64,000 bases of DNA from Psychrobacter sp. I-STPA6b (GTDB lineage Bacteria > Pseudomonadota > Gammaproteobacteria > Pseudomonadales > Moraxellaceae), in contig NZ_VEWM01000010.1 of assembly GCF_020662265.1 (NCBI RefSeq), forward strand, positions 186,001-250,000. The letters run 5' to 3'. Positions 26,614 through 35,940 of this stretch are shown here, piece after piece; position 1 is the stretch's first letter, and each line of letters starts with the position of its first letter. A program made the position numbers and the translations under genes. The notes beneath the pieces were generated by a model. That model did not search any database, had not been told where the DNA came from, and worked only from the letters and a program-made list of their open reading frames with translations.

Positions 26614-28719
26614 TTGCCAGATGTTTTGCTAATGAAATATATGCGCTTTATTTCTGCTAAAAGACTGAATAAAAAGCATACCAGTATTCTCTCTGGTGTG
26701 CTTTTTTCATCTTTGTGTCTATTGACTGCGACTCAAAAGATTTATGCAATCCAGACATCATCTGATGTATCTATCAATCAAGCTACTATTCATAAAACCA
26801 CTATTAATCAAGCCTCTACAAAGCAGGCAACAAATGGTCATAACACACTTCATGATATTAATCATCGTGCATCTCAACAACAGATTGATATTTCAGCCAT
26901 TGTAGATTCTGATGCTACCTTACAAGCCTTGGCGAATCATCACCAGTGGCAACATCTACTATTTTATAAAAATAATAAGCCCGAAGTCATTTCAGCAGAC
27001 TTTTATCTGTCTGCACCAACGGCACAAAGCCGTCAAAATTTTAGTCCTTATCAAGAGTTAATAGCAACGCTAAAAAACAGTAATAATCCAGAGGTGGTGT
27101 GTCGCTTTCCTGCACGCTATTTTTGGCTCAACCATCAGTTACCCAAGTTATCTGTGGATTTAAAAGCTTGTCCACAACTGCCAGAGACTTCTGAAAAAAT
27201 CAGTTTGATATTGGTTAGTAGCTACCTAAAAAATCCTGCTTCAACGTTTGGTCATGTTTTGATTAAAACTCATGACTTCATAGATGAGTCAGGCTCTTTT
27301 GCCATACCTGAACATCAACTGTCCTCTGAGGATTTATTAAATAATTCGTATAATTTCGGAGCGCGCATCCCTGAAAATGAGAATGGGGTTATGTATGCCA
27401 TTAAAGGGTTGTTTGGTTGGTATGATGCAGGATTTTCAGAGTCAGAGTTTTTTAAGCAAGATGCCGTATATTCCAAAACTGAACAGCGTGATATGTGGGA
27501 ATATGTGCTTAATCTTGATGAGTTTAATACTCAATTATTAAATTATCATTTATACGAAGCTAAGTCGGCACGCTTTGACTACTATTTTATTAAGCAAAAC
27601 TGTGGTTATCGCTCAGGAGAGCTGTTAGAGCTGGTTAGTGATATTAAAACTACCCAACGCACATCACCTTGGTATGCACCAGACTTTGTTTTTGATCAGC
27701 TTGTTGAGTATAGTGATGATAAAGGTAAACCATTGATTGAGTCTGTGCGCTATTTGCCATCAGAGCAGACCCAGTTACGTCAGCAGTTTGTGCAATTAGA
27801 AAAACCCTTGCAAACAGTGATTAATGACTTTATCCGTCAAGAAGATATCAGCGTATTAGAGACATTAAGCCCAGATAAGCAAGCCTTGGCATTGGAATTT
27901 TTGATTAGCCATCGTAATTATAAGTTGTCGCAAGATGATACAGAGCATGACCACGCTATCAAAAAGCAACTGCTTAGTAAGCGTTTTATGTTACCTGCAG
28001 GAAAGACACTAGCTGATTTACCATTACAAAATAAGCCTTCTCCAGCACTCAGTAATAAGACCAGTCAGGCGCATGTCTCTTTGAGTACAAAGGATAGCCA
28101 ATTTGGCGTTGCTTTATTTGTTAAAGACCCACTCAATACCTATACAGACATTGATAAACGCTTTAAGGCAGTGCAACTGTCTGTGCGCTATGATTATGAT
28201 AAAAGTAAACCTGAGTTTGATGAGTTTGTATTTTTGGATATGCAACAGATTGAAAATATGGCTCAGCCGTTGGCAGGTGAACCTAGAATGTCTTGGCAAT
28301 TGCAAACAGGTGTGAAGCCAGACTTATTTGAACAAGATAAGCACATTGCCTATGCGCAGGCAGGTGTGGGTATGGGGGCAAAATCAGGTGAGCATCTGCT
28401 TGGTTATGGGATGGTCAATGCCAGTGTACATGACCAAGACAGTCATTTAGATGCCAGTTTAGAGCTGGGTTTGCGTATCAAAAATCCAAAGCAACAACAG
28501 CAATCAGCGCAGTTATCTTATATTGCTACCAAGCGAGCCAGTCATGAGGTTGTGCAACAAGCACAACTAACCCTTCGTCAACAAATTAATAAAAATAATG
28601 ATATTCGTCTAGTGGCAGACTATATACATCAAGAACAACCAGATAATAGCCAAAAAAACCATAATCAGAAAAACAATAATGATAGCTCACTAAGTGTGGT
28701 ATGGCACCATTATTGGTAA
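26614..28719 (+). CDS. DUF4105 / Lnb-type lipoprotein N-acyltransferase-like protein
   Basis: The 701-residue product has a signal peptide within the first 50 residues. The Lnb N-terminal domain (DUF4105) shows SSYLKNPASTFGHVLIKTH (a histidine near 218) and KQNCGYRSGELLEL (cysteine near 330), as in permuted papain-like enzymes. The C-terminal 200 residues look beta-rich, typical of these proteins and possibly outer-membrane associated. Some family members N-acylate lipoproteins; that role here is an inference. A TTG start with AAGGAG nine bases upstream was used; an ATG at 26632 is possible. A seven-codon ORF (26609-26632) lies at the start. Confidence 0.75.
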   Translation: MPDVLLMKYMRFISAKRLNKKHTSILSGVLFSSLCLLTATQKIYAIQTSSDVSINQATIHKTTINQASTKQATNGHNTLHDINHRASQQQIDISAIVDSDATLQALANHHQWQHLLFYKNNKPEVISADFYLSAPTAQSRQNFSPYQELIATLKNSNNPEVVCRFPARYFWLNHQLPKLSVDLKACPQLPETSEKISLILVSSYLKNPASTFGHVLIKTHDFIDESGSFAIPEHQLSSEDLLNNSYNFGARIPENENGVMYAIKGLFGWYDAGFSESEFFKQDAVYSKTEQRDMWEYVLNLDEFNTQLLNYHLYEAKSARFDYYFIKQNCGYRSGELLELVSDIKTTQRTSPWYAPDFVFDQLVEYSDDKGKPLIESVRYLPSEQTQLRQQFVQLEKPLQTVINDFIRQEDISVLETLSPDKQALALEFLISHRNYKLSQDDTEHDHAIKKQLLSKRFMLPAGKTLADLPLQNKPSPALSNKTSQAHVSLSTKDSQFGVALFVKDPLNTYTDIDKRFKAVQLSVRYDYDKSKPEFDEFVFLDMQQIENMAQPLAGEPRMSWQLQTGVKPDLFEQDKHIAYAQAGVGMGAKSGEHLLGYGMVNASVHDQDSHLDASLELGLRIKNPKQQQQSAQLSYIATKRASHEVVQQAQLTLRQQINKNNDIRLVADYIHQEQPDNSQKNHNQKNNNDSSLSVVWHHYW

Positions 28720-29058
28720 ACTGTGTTTAGCAAACTGAAGACCTATATTTATTTAGACTCTATATAAAATCACTACTGTATTAGATTTGCTTGCAGTCGT
28801 ATATGTTTGTCAGCATGTCTCTGTTTTATAGCGATTTTATTTTGAGCTAACAATCATCTATATTAGGATAGTCATCATAACAGAAAAAGATAGTCAATTA
28901 TTATAGTTGAAGGACAGTATGATGGTACATTGACAGATGTGTATATTGTAGGGTGATTTGCTCCACTTATTAAATATAACTCTTTAAACTAGAGCAAATG
29001 CCCATAAATAGTAAACAAGTATTTTTATAATTTATTGTGATAAATAAGGACAAACAAC
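28720..29058. other. Intergenic region upstream of cbpA
   Basis: About 340 bases without a gene. An 8-base inverted repeat ATTTGCTC...GAGCAAAT (28956-28963, 28992-28999) with a 28-base spacer lies about 60 bases before cbpA and could be an operator or hairpin; otherwise nothing recognised. Confidence 0.4.
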
Positions 29059-30021
29059 ATGGCAGAAAAAAACTACTATGACATCTTGGGGGTAACAAAA
29101 GAAGCATCAGAACAAGATATCAAAAAAGCATATCGCAAATTGGTGCGCAAATATCATCCTGATGTCAGTGACCTACCGAATGCTGATGAAAAGATTGCCG
29201 AAATTAATAATGCTTATGAGACACTGAAAGATAAAGAAAAGCGGGCTGAGTATGATGCCATGCTTGCCAATCCATTCGCAGGTCAAGGTGGGTTTGGTGG
29301 TGGACGTAGTACAGGTGGACAAGGGGGCTTTAATTGGGAAGATTTGAAAGGTCAGTTTGGTGAAGGTCAAGCTTTTGGTGATGGTGGCTTCCGTTTTGAT
29401 GATATCTTTTCAGCGTTTGGCGGTGGACGAGGTGCAGGGCATCAGGGTGGCGCAAGTTTTGAGCAAAAAGGACAAGACCAACATGCAGAAATTTCTGTGT
29501 CGTTATCTTCCGTTTATACAGGTGACGAATACAGCATTAAGCTAAATGTTCCTGTGCGTCAGGCAAATGGTCAAGTGAGCCATGAGCAGAAAACACTTAA
29601 AATCAAAATCCCTAAAGGTATCACCGAAGGTAAACAAATTCGCCTAAGTGGACAAGGCGCTGCAGGTATTGGTGGGGGTGCAAATGGAGATTTATTTTTA
29701 AAAGTTAGTATCTCTCACCCAAGTAATATTCGTTTAGAAGGTGCAGATGTTTATCAGACAGTGAATATTACGCCTTGGGAAGCAGCATTGGGTGAGAAAA
29801 TTAATGTGAGTACGCCAGCAGGAACATTGGGTGTCACCATTCCTAAAAACAGTAAGTCTGGTAGCCATTTGCGTATTAAGGGTAAGGGCATTCCTGCAAA
29901 AACAGCCGGTGATTTATACTTAACCCTACATATTGTTAATCCAACAGTAAATACGGAGGCACAGGCAGAGGCGTTTCGCACTTTACAGTCAACATTCCAT
30001 GATGTGCAGATTGAGCGCTAG
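29059..30021 (+). CDS. cbpA: Curved-DNA-binding J-protein CbpA
   Basis: The 320-residue type II J-protein has a J domain with HPD at 33-35, a Gly/Phe-rich linker (about 74-135) and two C-terminal substrate-binding folds. It has no zinc finger, which separates CbpA from DnaJ. CbpA is a DnaK co-chaperone and nucleoid-associated protein in the cytoplasm. AAGGAC lies upstream of the ATG. The cbpM gene follows 44 bases downstream, the usual pairing. Confidence 0.92.
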   Translation: MAEKNYYDILGVTKEASEQDIKKAYRKLVRKYHPDVSDLPNADEKIAEINNAYETLKDKEKRAEYDAMLANPFAGQGGFGGGRSTGGQGGFNWEDLKGQFGEGQAFGDGGFRFDDIFSAFGGGRGAGHQGGASFEQKGQDQHAEISVSLSSVYTGDEYSIKLNVPVRQANGQVSHEQKTLKIKIPKGITEGKQIRLSGQGAAGIGGGANGDLFLKVSISHPSNIRLEGADVYQTVNITPWEAALGEKINVSTPAGTLGVTIPKNSKSGSHLRIKGKGIPAKTAGDLYLTLHIVNPTVNTEAQAEAFRTLQSTFHDVQIER

Positions 30022-30065
30022 AGAGACAAATTAAGAAGTCGAATAAATAAAAAGGATAAAAAACT

Positions 30066-30449
30066 ATGCAACATTCAGCAGAATTAAATGACATTATCAT
30101 GAGCCTTGATGAACTGGTGACAGCCTGTGGACAAGAGCGGTCGTGGGTGTTGGCATTGATAGATGAAAATATCATTACACCTGATGTGGATATTGATAAG
30201 GTACAGGAGCTAGAAACAAGCAAAGCATCCACGCCTACATCTGCACAAAATGAAGTATATTATCAGCATTTCTCAGGCTATCAATTGGCGACAGTCAGGC
30301 GAGCCTCGCGTCTTAGCCGTGACTTTGACGCTAGTGTACCTGCGATTGGCTTAATCTTAGAGCTACTGGCAGAGGTTGAGCAGTTACGTCAGTTTAAACG
30401 TCAGTTTGAGCCACAAAGTACACAAGTTATTGAGGTTAAGTGGGATTAG
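30066..30449 (+). CDS. cbpM: Chaperone modulator CbpM
   Basis: The 127-residue product is a MerR-like small protein. An early LDELVTACGQERSWVLALIDENIITP stretch and a later FSGYQLATVRRASRLSRDFDASVPAIGLILELL segment match the CbpM helical fold. CbpM binds the J domain of CbpA and inhibits its co-chaperone and DNA-binding activity. Its position directly after cbpA supports the call. A bidirectional terminator follows. Confidence 0.9.
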   Translation: MQHSAELNDIIMSLDELVTACGQERSWVLALIDENIITPDVDIDKVQELETSKASTPTSAQNEVYYQHFSGYQLATVRRASRLSRDFDASVPAIGLILELLAEVEQLRQFKRQFEPQSTQVIEVKWD

Positions 30450-30523
30450 AGGAAGAGCTATCATGACACGATAAGTTGATAGTGGTAGCTGGACATTTTA
30501 GTCTTTCATTTCTTGGTCAAAAT

Positions 30524-30561
30524 AAAAAGCATCGTCATATTAAATGACGATGCTTTTTGTT
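30524..30561. terminator. Bidirectional terminator between cbpM and sstT
   Basis: Perfect 15-base arms (AAAAAGCATCGTCAT / ATGACGATGCTTTTT) with a 5-base loop and T/A runs on both sides, between convergent cbpM and sstT. Confidence 0.92.
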
Positions 30562-30611
30562 TTACAGATAGTGTTCAATAGACTTATAGACTGACTCTAG
30601 CAGTCGTCAGA

Positions 30612-31820
30612 CTAGCGAGCATATTTAGGGTCAGCGGCTGCGGTAAATAGTACATCGGTAGAAGAGTTAAGCGCTGTTTCTGCTGAATCTTGGATAACAC
30701 CAATGATAAAGCCAATAGCAACCACTTGCATTGCTATATCATTAGGAATGCTAAACAAACTACATGCTAGCGGAATTAGCAATAATGAACCACCTGCTAC
30801 CCCTGACGCACCACAAGCACTAATTGTAGCCACCACACTCAGTAGTAATGCTGAGCCAAAGCTGACCTCGATACCCAAGGTATGAGCAGCAGCAAGAGTT
30901 AGAACGTTGATGGTAATTGCTGCACCAGCCATATTGATGGTCGCTCCCAGTGGCAGAGTAACAGAGTAGGTATCTTCATGCAGACCAAGCTTGCGCGCTA
31001 AGTTCATATTAACAGGGATATTGGCAGCAGAACTGCGGGTAAAGAAGGCTGTAATACCAGATTCTTGTAGGCAAGTTAGCACCAATGGATAAGGATTTTT
31101 ACCAGTTTTGACAGCGACAATAACAGGGTTAACCACTAAGGCAATAAACAACATACAGCCAACCAAGACTGCCAAGATTCTTGCATATCCTTCCAGTGCC
31201 TCAAATCCAGTTTCGGCAACTGTATTGGCAACCAAACCCATAATGCCAAGTGGTGCTGTGGCGATGACCCATTTGACCACTTGCGAGATGGCATCAGAAA
31301 AATCTGCTACAACACTACGAGTACTATCACTTGCATGACGTAGTGCAAAACCAATCACTAATGCCCATGCTAAAATGCCCATATAGTTTGCATTGGCAAT
31401 GGCATTGACAGGGTTTGCTACTAAGTTCATTAATAGTGTGGTTAATACTTCTTTTAATGTAGCTGGTGGGATTTGCTCAATGGTACTGTTAACTAGAACC
31501 AGATTGGTTGGAAATAAAAAGCTGGCTGTGACTGCAGTCAGTGCCGCTAAAAATGTGCCAAAAATATATAAAATTAAAACAGGTTTTACATAAACCTTAT
31601 TACCTGAGCGATGTTGGCAAATGGCAGCTAGCACCAGCACAAAAACCAAAATAGGAGCAACGGCTTTTAATGCGCCAACAAACAATGTGCCAAGCAGACC
31701 TAGGGCGATACCAACAGAGGGAGCAAGCCAACCAATTAGAATCCCAAGGATAAGACCGATAATAATCAGTGGCACAAGCCCTATGCGCTGATATAGTGTT
31801 ACTAGTGAATTCATGAGCAA
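30612..31820 (-). CDS. sstT: Serine/threonine:Na+ symporter SstT
   Basis: The 402-residue product is an integral membrane dicarboxylate/amino-acid:cation symporter (DAACS fold) with about eight helices and two re-entrant loops. The signature [12 protein letters not shown] (about 265-276) and [15 protein letters not shown] (about 295-309) are visible. Length and motifs fit SstT, which imports serine and threonine with sodium. It faces cbpM convergently and is divergent from an unrecognised membrane protein. Confidence 0.9.
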   Translation of the reverse strand: MLMNSLVTLYQRIGLVPLIIIGLILGILIGWLAPSVGIALGLLGTLFVGALKAVAPILVFVLVLAAICQHRSGNKVYVKPVLILYIFGTFLAALTAVTASFLFPTNLVLVNSTIEQIPPATLKEVLTTLLMNLVANPVNAIANANYMGILAWALVIGFALRHASDSTRSVVADFSDAISQVVKWVIATAPLGIMGLVANTVAETGFEALEGYARILAVLVGCMLFIALVVNPVIVAVKTGKNPYPLVLTCLQESGITAFFTRSSAANIPVNMNLARKLGLHEDTYSVTLPLGATINMAGAAITINVLTLAAAHTLGIEVSFGSALLLSVVATISACGASGVAGGSLLLIPLACSLFSIPNDIAMQVVAIGFIIGVIQDSAETALNSSTDVLFTAAADPKYAR

Positions 31821-31983
31821 TCCTTATGAGAAAAAAGATACTAAAGTAATACAGTGGGGCAGGATAGTAGCATTTTTTGCGTATTAGCAAAATCATTAAT
31901 ATGCTTATGACACTATTATGAAAAAGCTCTGATAGTAAAAATACCTGTCTATAGCCATGAAATTCTGTATTTTAGCTTAAATT

Positions 31984-32002
31984 TAGCAATGATAATCATT
32001 TG
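31984..32002. promoter_or_regulatory. Fur-box-like site 1
   Basis: Contains the 13-base palindrome AATGATAATCATT, the central part of the Fur consensus. It lies about 165 bases from the sstT start and 140 from the membrane-protein start. Confidence 0.45.
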
Positions 32003-32088
32003 CATATTAACTATAGAGTCATATTTAAGAAACATAAGAGCGGTTTTTAGTTGAGTATTTAGGCGTTAGATTGAGACGGTCATATTAT

Positions 32089-32107
32089 GGTAATGATAAT
32101 CATATAT
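32089..32107. promoter_or_regulatory. Fur-box-like site 2
   Basis: TAATGATAATCATA core; about 14 of 19 matches to the Fur consensus. It is about 40 bases before the start of the unrecognised membrane protein, a position where binding would block transcription. Confidence 0.5.
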
Positions 32108-32144
32108 AAACAAATATGGAATAAAGTAGATATATAAGAACACC

Positions 32145-33320
32145 ATGATAATAAAAGTATTGTTTGCAATTTTTATCTTTATAACTTGCGTTGCTGTACC
32201 ATTAATTAAATGGGCATTACCTGCCATCATTCCCCATTATCTAACCCTATATTATCAATATGATCGGGTTGATGGTGTACTTGAGCGTAAGTTATTTGGA
32301 CTGCTCACTCTCAAAAAAATAGCCATTAAAAATGTTCGTTGTATCAAAGTTTTAACTGAGCGTTCTAGGGAAAATTTAGGTAATAATGTAGATGAGCATT
32401 TAGATAGCAGTCATTCAGATAATCATAGGGAAGGGAAAAAGAGCGCTTATATACAAACAAATAGTGGACAGATTGAGTTAAAGGGTTTTGCAAAACTGAC
32501 CAATAGGGAAAAGGTTCGCCAAGTTAATCAACAAATTTCCCAGCTACAGCAAACAGGTGAGTCATTTGTTATCAGTGATTTTCATGCTGGTGGATTGGTG
32601 TTTTCTCTTGGCATTGTAGGGATGGTATTTTTGTTTGCTGTATTGATGGACAAGAGTATGCTACCAGAATATAAGCAGATACTAAAAGGAGATTTTTCAG
32701 CACTCTTTGGAAATGATAAGCAACCACAAACTCTAGAAGAGCTACGAGACAATTTGCCGGAGTTTGGATTTGGCTTTAGTAAAATGGGTGCTGAGGCGCA
32801 GGATGAGGATAACACGCCAGTCATTCATAATATCATTAATCCTGTATCGGCAGAGCCAGAGTCTACAGTAGGTAATGCCTCTGATATTGCAAATGAGGGA
32901 AGTAGTGCTGAGGTGGCTGATGGTGAATCAAATCATGGCGAGCCGCATAGTAATCAAGTAAATGATGAGCCAACCGTTGTGAGTGGTCGCAACTTGCAAG
33001 TACCACCAGAGTTTGGCAATGACATATCACATATGGATTTTTGTCGTTATAACACCATCACCTATCAGCCAGATACGCGACAAATTCAGATGTTTGGCAA
33101 AACCAGTACAGACCCACAGACAGCACACGATATCATTGTACCGACAGTGAAGGGCAGTCGTTGGCAACCAGTCGACCGTATTCGTCAAGATGATGCGGTG
33201 GCGTTATTTTTGGATAGGGAAGATGGGGCGACATTGGATTATGTGATTACAGCAAAAGGAGCCTGTATCATGACCATTAAAAATATTGATTTTGTATCCA
33301 GACCACAAAAGTCGTGGTAA
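32145..33320 (+). CDS. Unrecognised two-helix membrane protein
   Basis: The 391-residue product has a transmembrane segment at about 4-26 and another at about 150-168. Between them is a small soluble region containing a PH-like strand pattern (SAYIQTNSGQIELKGF) and a helix. After the second helix comes an acidic, Ser/Glu/Asn-rich linker (about 220-285). The C-terminal domain has strands and two cysteines (MDFCRYNTITYQ and KGACIMTIKN), which could form a disulfide if periplasmic. I recognise no family. Fur-box-like palindromes precede it, hinting at metal-linked control. It stands alone between sstT and holC. Confidence 0.6.
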   Translation: MIIKVLFAIFIFITCVAVPLIKWALPAIIPHYLTLYYQYDRVDGVLERKLFGLLTLKKIAIKNVRCIKVLTERSRENLGNNVDEHLDSSHSDNHREGKKSAYIQTNSGQIELKGFAKLTNREKVRQVNQQISQLQQTGESFVISDFHAGGLVFSLGIVGMVFLFAVLMDKSMLPEYKQILKGDFSALFGNDKQPQTLEELRDNLPEFGFGFSKMGAEAQDEDNTPVIHNIINPVSAEPESTVGNASDIANEGSSAEVADGESNHGEPHSNQVNDEPTVVSGRNLQVPPEFGNDISHMDFCRYNTITYQPDTRQIQMFGKTSTDPQTAHDIIVPTVKGSRWQPVDRIRQDDAVALFLDREDGATLDYVITAKGACIMTIKNIDFVSRPQKSW

Positions 33321-33380
33321 GCCTGATAAGACTGCGTGTATGCAATCGGTATTATAACTAAAATAGGTGTTAAATAGGCG

Positions 33381-33929
33381 TTATAACTTAAAGTGATTAA
33401 GTGCAAAGCCTAACTGCTGATAAAATCTATATTTTTCCCGTCCTTGTTGTACGCTGGCATCATCAGGTGCGATGATTTCTAGCAGACGGTTGGGTTGGTT
33501 GTCGCTATGTTGTAGGTTTTTGATGGGTTGCTGTGCTAGGTTAATCAATAAGTGAAACTTCTGCTCTGGATGCGATGTGGATTGATGTTGTTGGGTATGG
33601 ATAGCATATGTCGTATCGCTACTGAGTAAAATCGGGGCAGTATTTGCCGTAGTGATAATATTAGTATCATTGTTAATATCACTAATGTCTGTATCATTTA
33701 CTGTGTCAGATGCAGTGATAAGTGTATGTGGTAGAAAGCTGGTTGCTGAAAAACTCCATAGTTTATCATCCAGTTGTTGTAACCGAGCTTCATCATCATC
33801 AATGATAAGCATACGTGTGCCTTGCTCACTTTTTTGCTGAGCCGTTTGGATAAGGTGACACACAAAGTCCACCAATGCCTCAGCATTGGGGACTTTATGA
33901 TGGCTTAATAAATAAAAGCTAACTTGCAT
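33381..33929 (-). CDS. holC: DNA polymerase III chi subunit
   Basis: The start was placed at MQVSFYLLSHH because it aligns with HolC and lies 14 bases after the pepA stop; the longer reading frame overlaps pepA. The 182-residue product has the chi pattern: FYLL at the start, LVDFVCHLIQTAQQ (helix) near 20-33, RMLIIDDDEARLQQLDDKLWSF near 40-60, and a later LLSSDTTYAI with a C-terminal REKYRFYQQLGFALNHFKL. It is longer than E. coli HolC (147) due to Asp/Asn/Thr- and Gln/His-rich inserts in the middle. It joins the clamp loader to SSB. Confidence 0.88.
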   Translation of the reverse strand: MQVSFYLLSHHKVPNAEALVDFVCHLIQTAQQKSEQGTRMLIIDDDEARLQQLDDKLWSFSATSFLPHTLITASDTVNDTDISDINNDTNIITTANTAPILLSSDTTYAIHTQQHQSTSHPEQKFHLLINLAQQPIKNLQHSDNQPNRLLEIIAPDDASVQQGREKYRFYQQLGFALNHFKL

Positions 33930-33943
33930 CGCTAAGGTACGAT

Positions 33944-35602
33944 TTATGCTTGCTCTTGCGTTTGTGAGTCTTGAGTATGGGTTGCAAGATTTTTTAGGTA
34001 TTGCATAAATAGTGGCACTGGGCGACCCGTTGCCCCTTTTTCTTTGCCTGAGTTCCATGCTGTACCAGCAATGTCAATATGCGCCCATGCTTGACCTTCT
34101 TCGATAAAGCGAGATAGGAAGCAAGCAGCAGTGACTGAGCCAGCAGGACGACCACCGATGTTTTGCATATCGGCGATGGGTGAGTCAAGCTGAGACTGAT
34201 AAGCATCATCTAAAGGCATATGCCAGACTAAATCACCTGATTGCTCACTGGCATTTTCTAGCTCAAAAAGGACATCTTCGTTATTACTATAAACGGCAGA
34301 GCGGACATGACCCAAGGCAATGACACATGCACCTGTCAGTGTGGCAACATCAATGATGGCTTTGGGCTGATAGCGTTGTACATAGCATAAGGTATCTGAT
34401 AATACCAAACGCCCTTCGGCATCTGTATTCATAATTTCAACTGATTTGCCATTCATGGCTTTAACGATGTCACCAGGGCGAGTAGCACGACCTGAAGGCA
34501 TATTTTCAGCACAGGCTAATGCACCGACGACATTAATCGCTAAGCGAGCTTCACATAGGGCTTTTATCGTACCAAGTACAGATGCTGCACCGCCCATGTC
34601 AAACTTCATCTCATCCATACCGGCGGCTGGTTTTAATGAGATGCCGCCAGTATCAAAGGTAACACCTTTACCGACCAAGACGATAGGGGCATCATCTGTG
34701 TTCGCTTCTGTGTTTGCTTCTTCCACTTGCGCTTTTTTTGATTTTTTGCTGCGTGGCAGTTTGTCTGCAACAGCATCTTTAATACTGGCAGCAAAACTGG
34801 CAGTCATATTGGTCGAAAACTTTGATTTACCTTGATATTCTAGGATAATCAACTGTCCATCACGCTCTGAGCCTTGGGCAACTGATAAAAAGCAGTTCAT
34901 ACCAAGTTTGCTCATTTTCTTTTCATCAAGTACGGTTACTTTTAGTAAATCCGGATAAGATTTTGCCAAGGCTTGAGCTTGCTCTGCCATATAGGCAGGG
35001 AAGCAGATGTTACCCGGCTCATTTGCCACATCACGAGTTAGGCTTTGTCCTGAAAAGACAGCCGTGGCATAGTCAACGGCATCTTGATAGTCTTGCTGAC
35101 TGACTAAGACAATGTTTTGCAGTACAGCAGGGGGTTGCTCGGATTTATACTTATCAAAACGGTAGCTTGCGTTTAATAGTCCAAGGACAAACTGGGTAAA
35201 TTCATTGTTATCAAAAATATCACCAGTAACAAGGGTCAGTGTCTCGACACGTTTTGCCATGGCTTTATAGATGGCAGTAGCGACTTTTTGTAGGTTGGTG
35301 GTGGTCAGTTTGTTGCTATCACCAACGCCAACTAATAGCAGTTGTAGTGGGCTTTTTTTGCTATCACTGGCGAGGGCATAGTCTGCAACTGTCTCGCCAA
35401 GCTTACCTTTAAAGTTTGCTACTTCTATAAGGTTATCAATACGTGACTGATAGGCATCTATTCCAGCAACATCACTGGTGCCAAGCAGTTGATTATCTTT
35501 ATCTAATAGTACAACTAAGCAGTTGGCATTGGTGGGTGTGGCTTTTTTTAGCAGTTTTTTGCCTTTGCTTTGGGGAAGCTGTTTGCTAAGCTCAATTTTC
35601 AT
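33944..35602 (-). CDS. pepA: Leucyl aminopeptidase PepA
   Basis: The 552-residue product is an M17 aminopeptidase. The metal and catalytic residues lie in GKGVTFDTGGISLKP (Lys312 region) and NTDAEGRLVL (about 391-400). PepA cleaves N-terminal leucine and others in the cytoplasm and can bind DNA in some species. It is about 50 residues longer than E. coli PepA (503), with a Lys/Glu/Asn-rich insert at about 275-304 between the N-domain and the catalytic domain. AAGGAC precedes the start. Gene order pepA-holC and divergent lptFG is conserved in gammaproteobacteria. Confidence 0.94.
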   Translation of the reverse strand: MKIELSKQLPQSKGKKLLKKATPTNANCLVVLLDKDNQLLGTSDVAGIDAYQSRIDNLIEVANFKGKLGETVADYALASDSKKSPLQLLLVGVGDSNKLTTTNLQKVATAIYKAMAKRVETLTLVTGDIFDNNEFTQFVLGLLNASYRFDKYKSEQPPAVLQNIVLVSQQDYQDAVDYATAVFSGQSLTRDVANEPGNICFPAYMAEQAQALAKSYPDLLKVTVLDEKKMSKLGMNCFLSVAQGSERDGQLIILEYQGKSKFSTNMTASFAASIKDAVADKLPRSKKSKKAQVEEANTEANTDDAPIVLVGKGVTFDTGGISLKPAAGMDEMKFDMGGAASVLGTIKALCEARLAINVVGALACAENMPSGRATRPGDIVKAMNGKSVEIMNTDAEGRLVLSDTLCYVQRYQPKAIIDVATLTGACVIALGHVRSAVYSNNEDVLFELENASEQSGDLVWHMPLDDAYQSQLDSPIADMQNIGGRPAGSVTAACFLSRFIEEGQAWAHIDIAGTAWNSGKEKGATGRPVPLFMQYLKNLATHTQDSQTQEQA

Positions 35603-35940
35603 TGTTACTTGTCCTTAATTTAAAAGTTTGATTGAATGAAATCTAGTTAGTTAAAAACTTAGTCGCATAAATTGCAAATAAAAGTCATAGGTGATGGTTA
35701 TGATACCAAACTGATGATGGCTTATACATGGCTGTATATGGCGATAATGATAATTAATGTTAGGTCAAAGTTACAAAAACCAAGGCTGAGCAACAAATTT
35801 ATTATTCGTTATATTTGTAAACACTTTTCACAGTCATTTTTATCAAAACATGCTAGCATTAGCGGTTAGCAAATATTAAGAATCTATATTCATCACCCAT
35901 AATGGCGGCTTTGTTTTTAAAAATCCCCTAATTTTGAGTG
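35603..35940. other. Divergent region pepA / lptF
   Basis: About 335 bases with the pepA and lptF promoters. A stretch at 35743-35761 (starting GATAATGATAAT) matches the Fur consensus at about 15 of 19 positions; its arms are not symmetrical, so this is weak. No gene seen. Confidence 0.4.

Larger units (their letters stand above)
31821..32144. other. Intergenic region with two Fur-box-like palindromes
   Basis: About 320 bases between divergent genes. Two sequences resembling the Fur consensus GATAATGATAATCATTATC lie at 31984-32002 and 32089-32107, each matching about 14 of 19 positions and sharing AATGATAATCAT. Confidence 0.5.

Noticed and set aside
33930..34058. Upstream extension of holC
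   Set aside because: It overlaps the pepA 3' end and does not align with the HolC N-terminus.
35743..35761. Fur-like sequence between pepA and lptF
   Set aside because: Only one half is well conserved and the arms are not symmetrical; neither gene is a usual Fur target.
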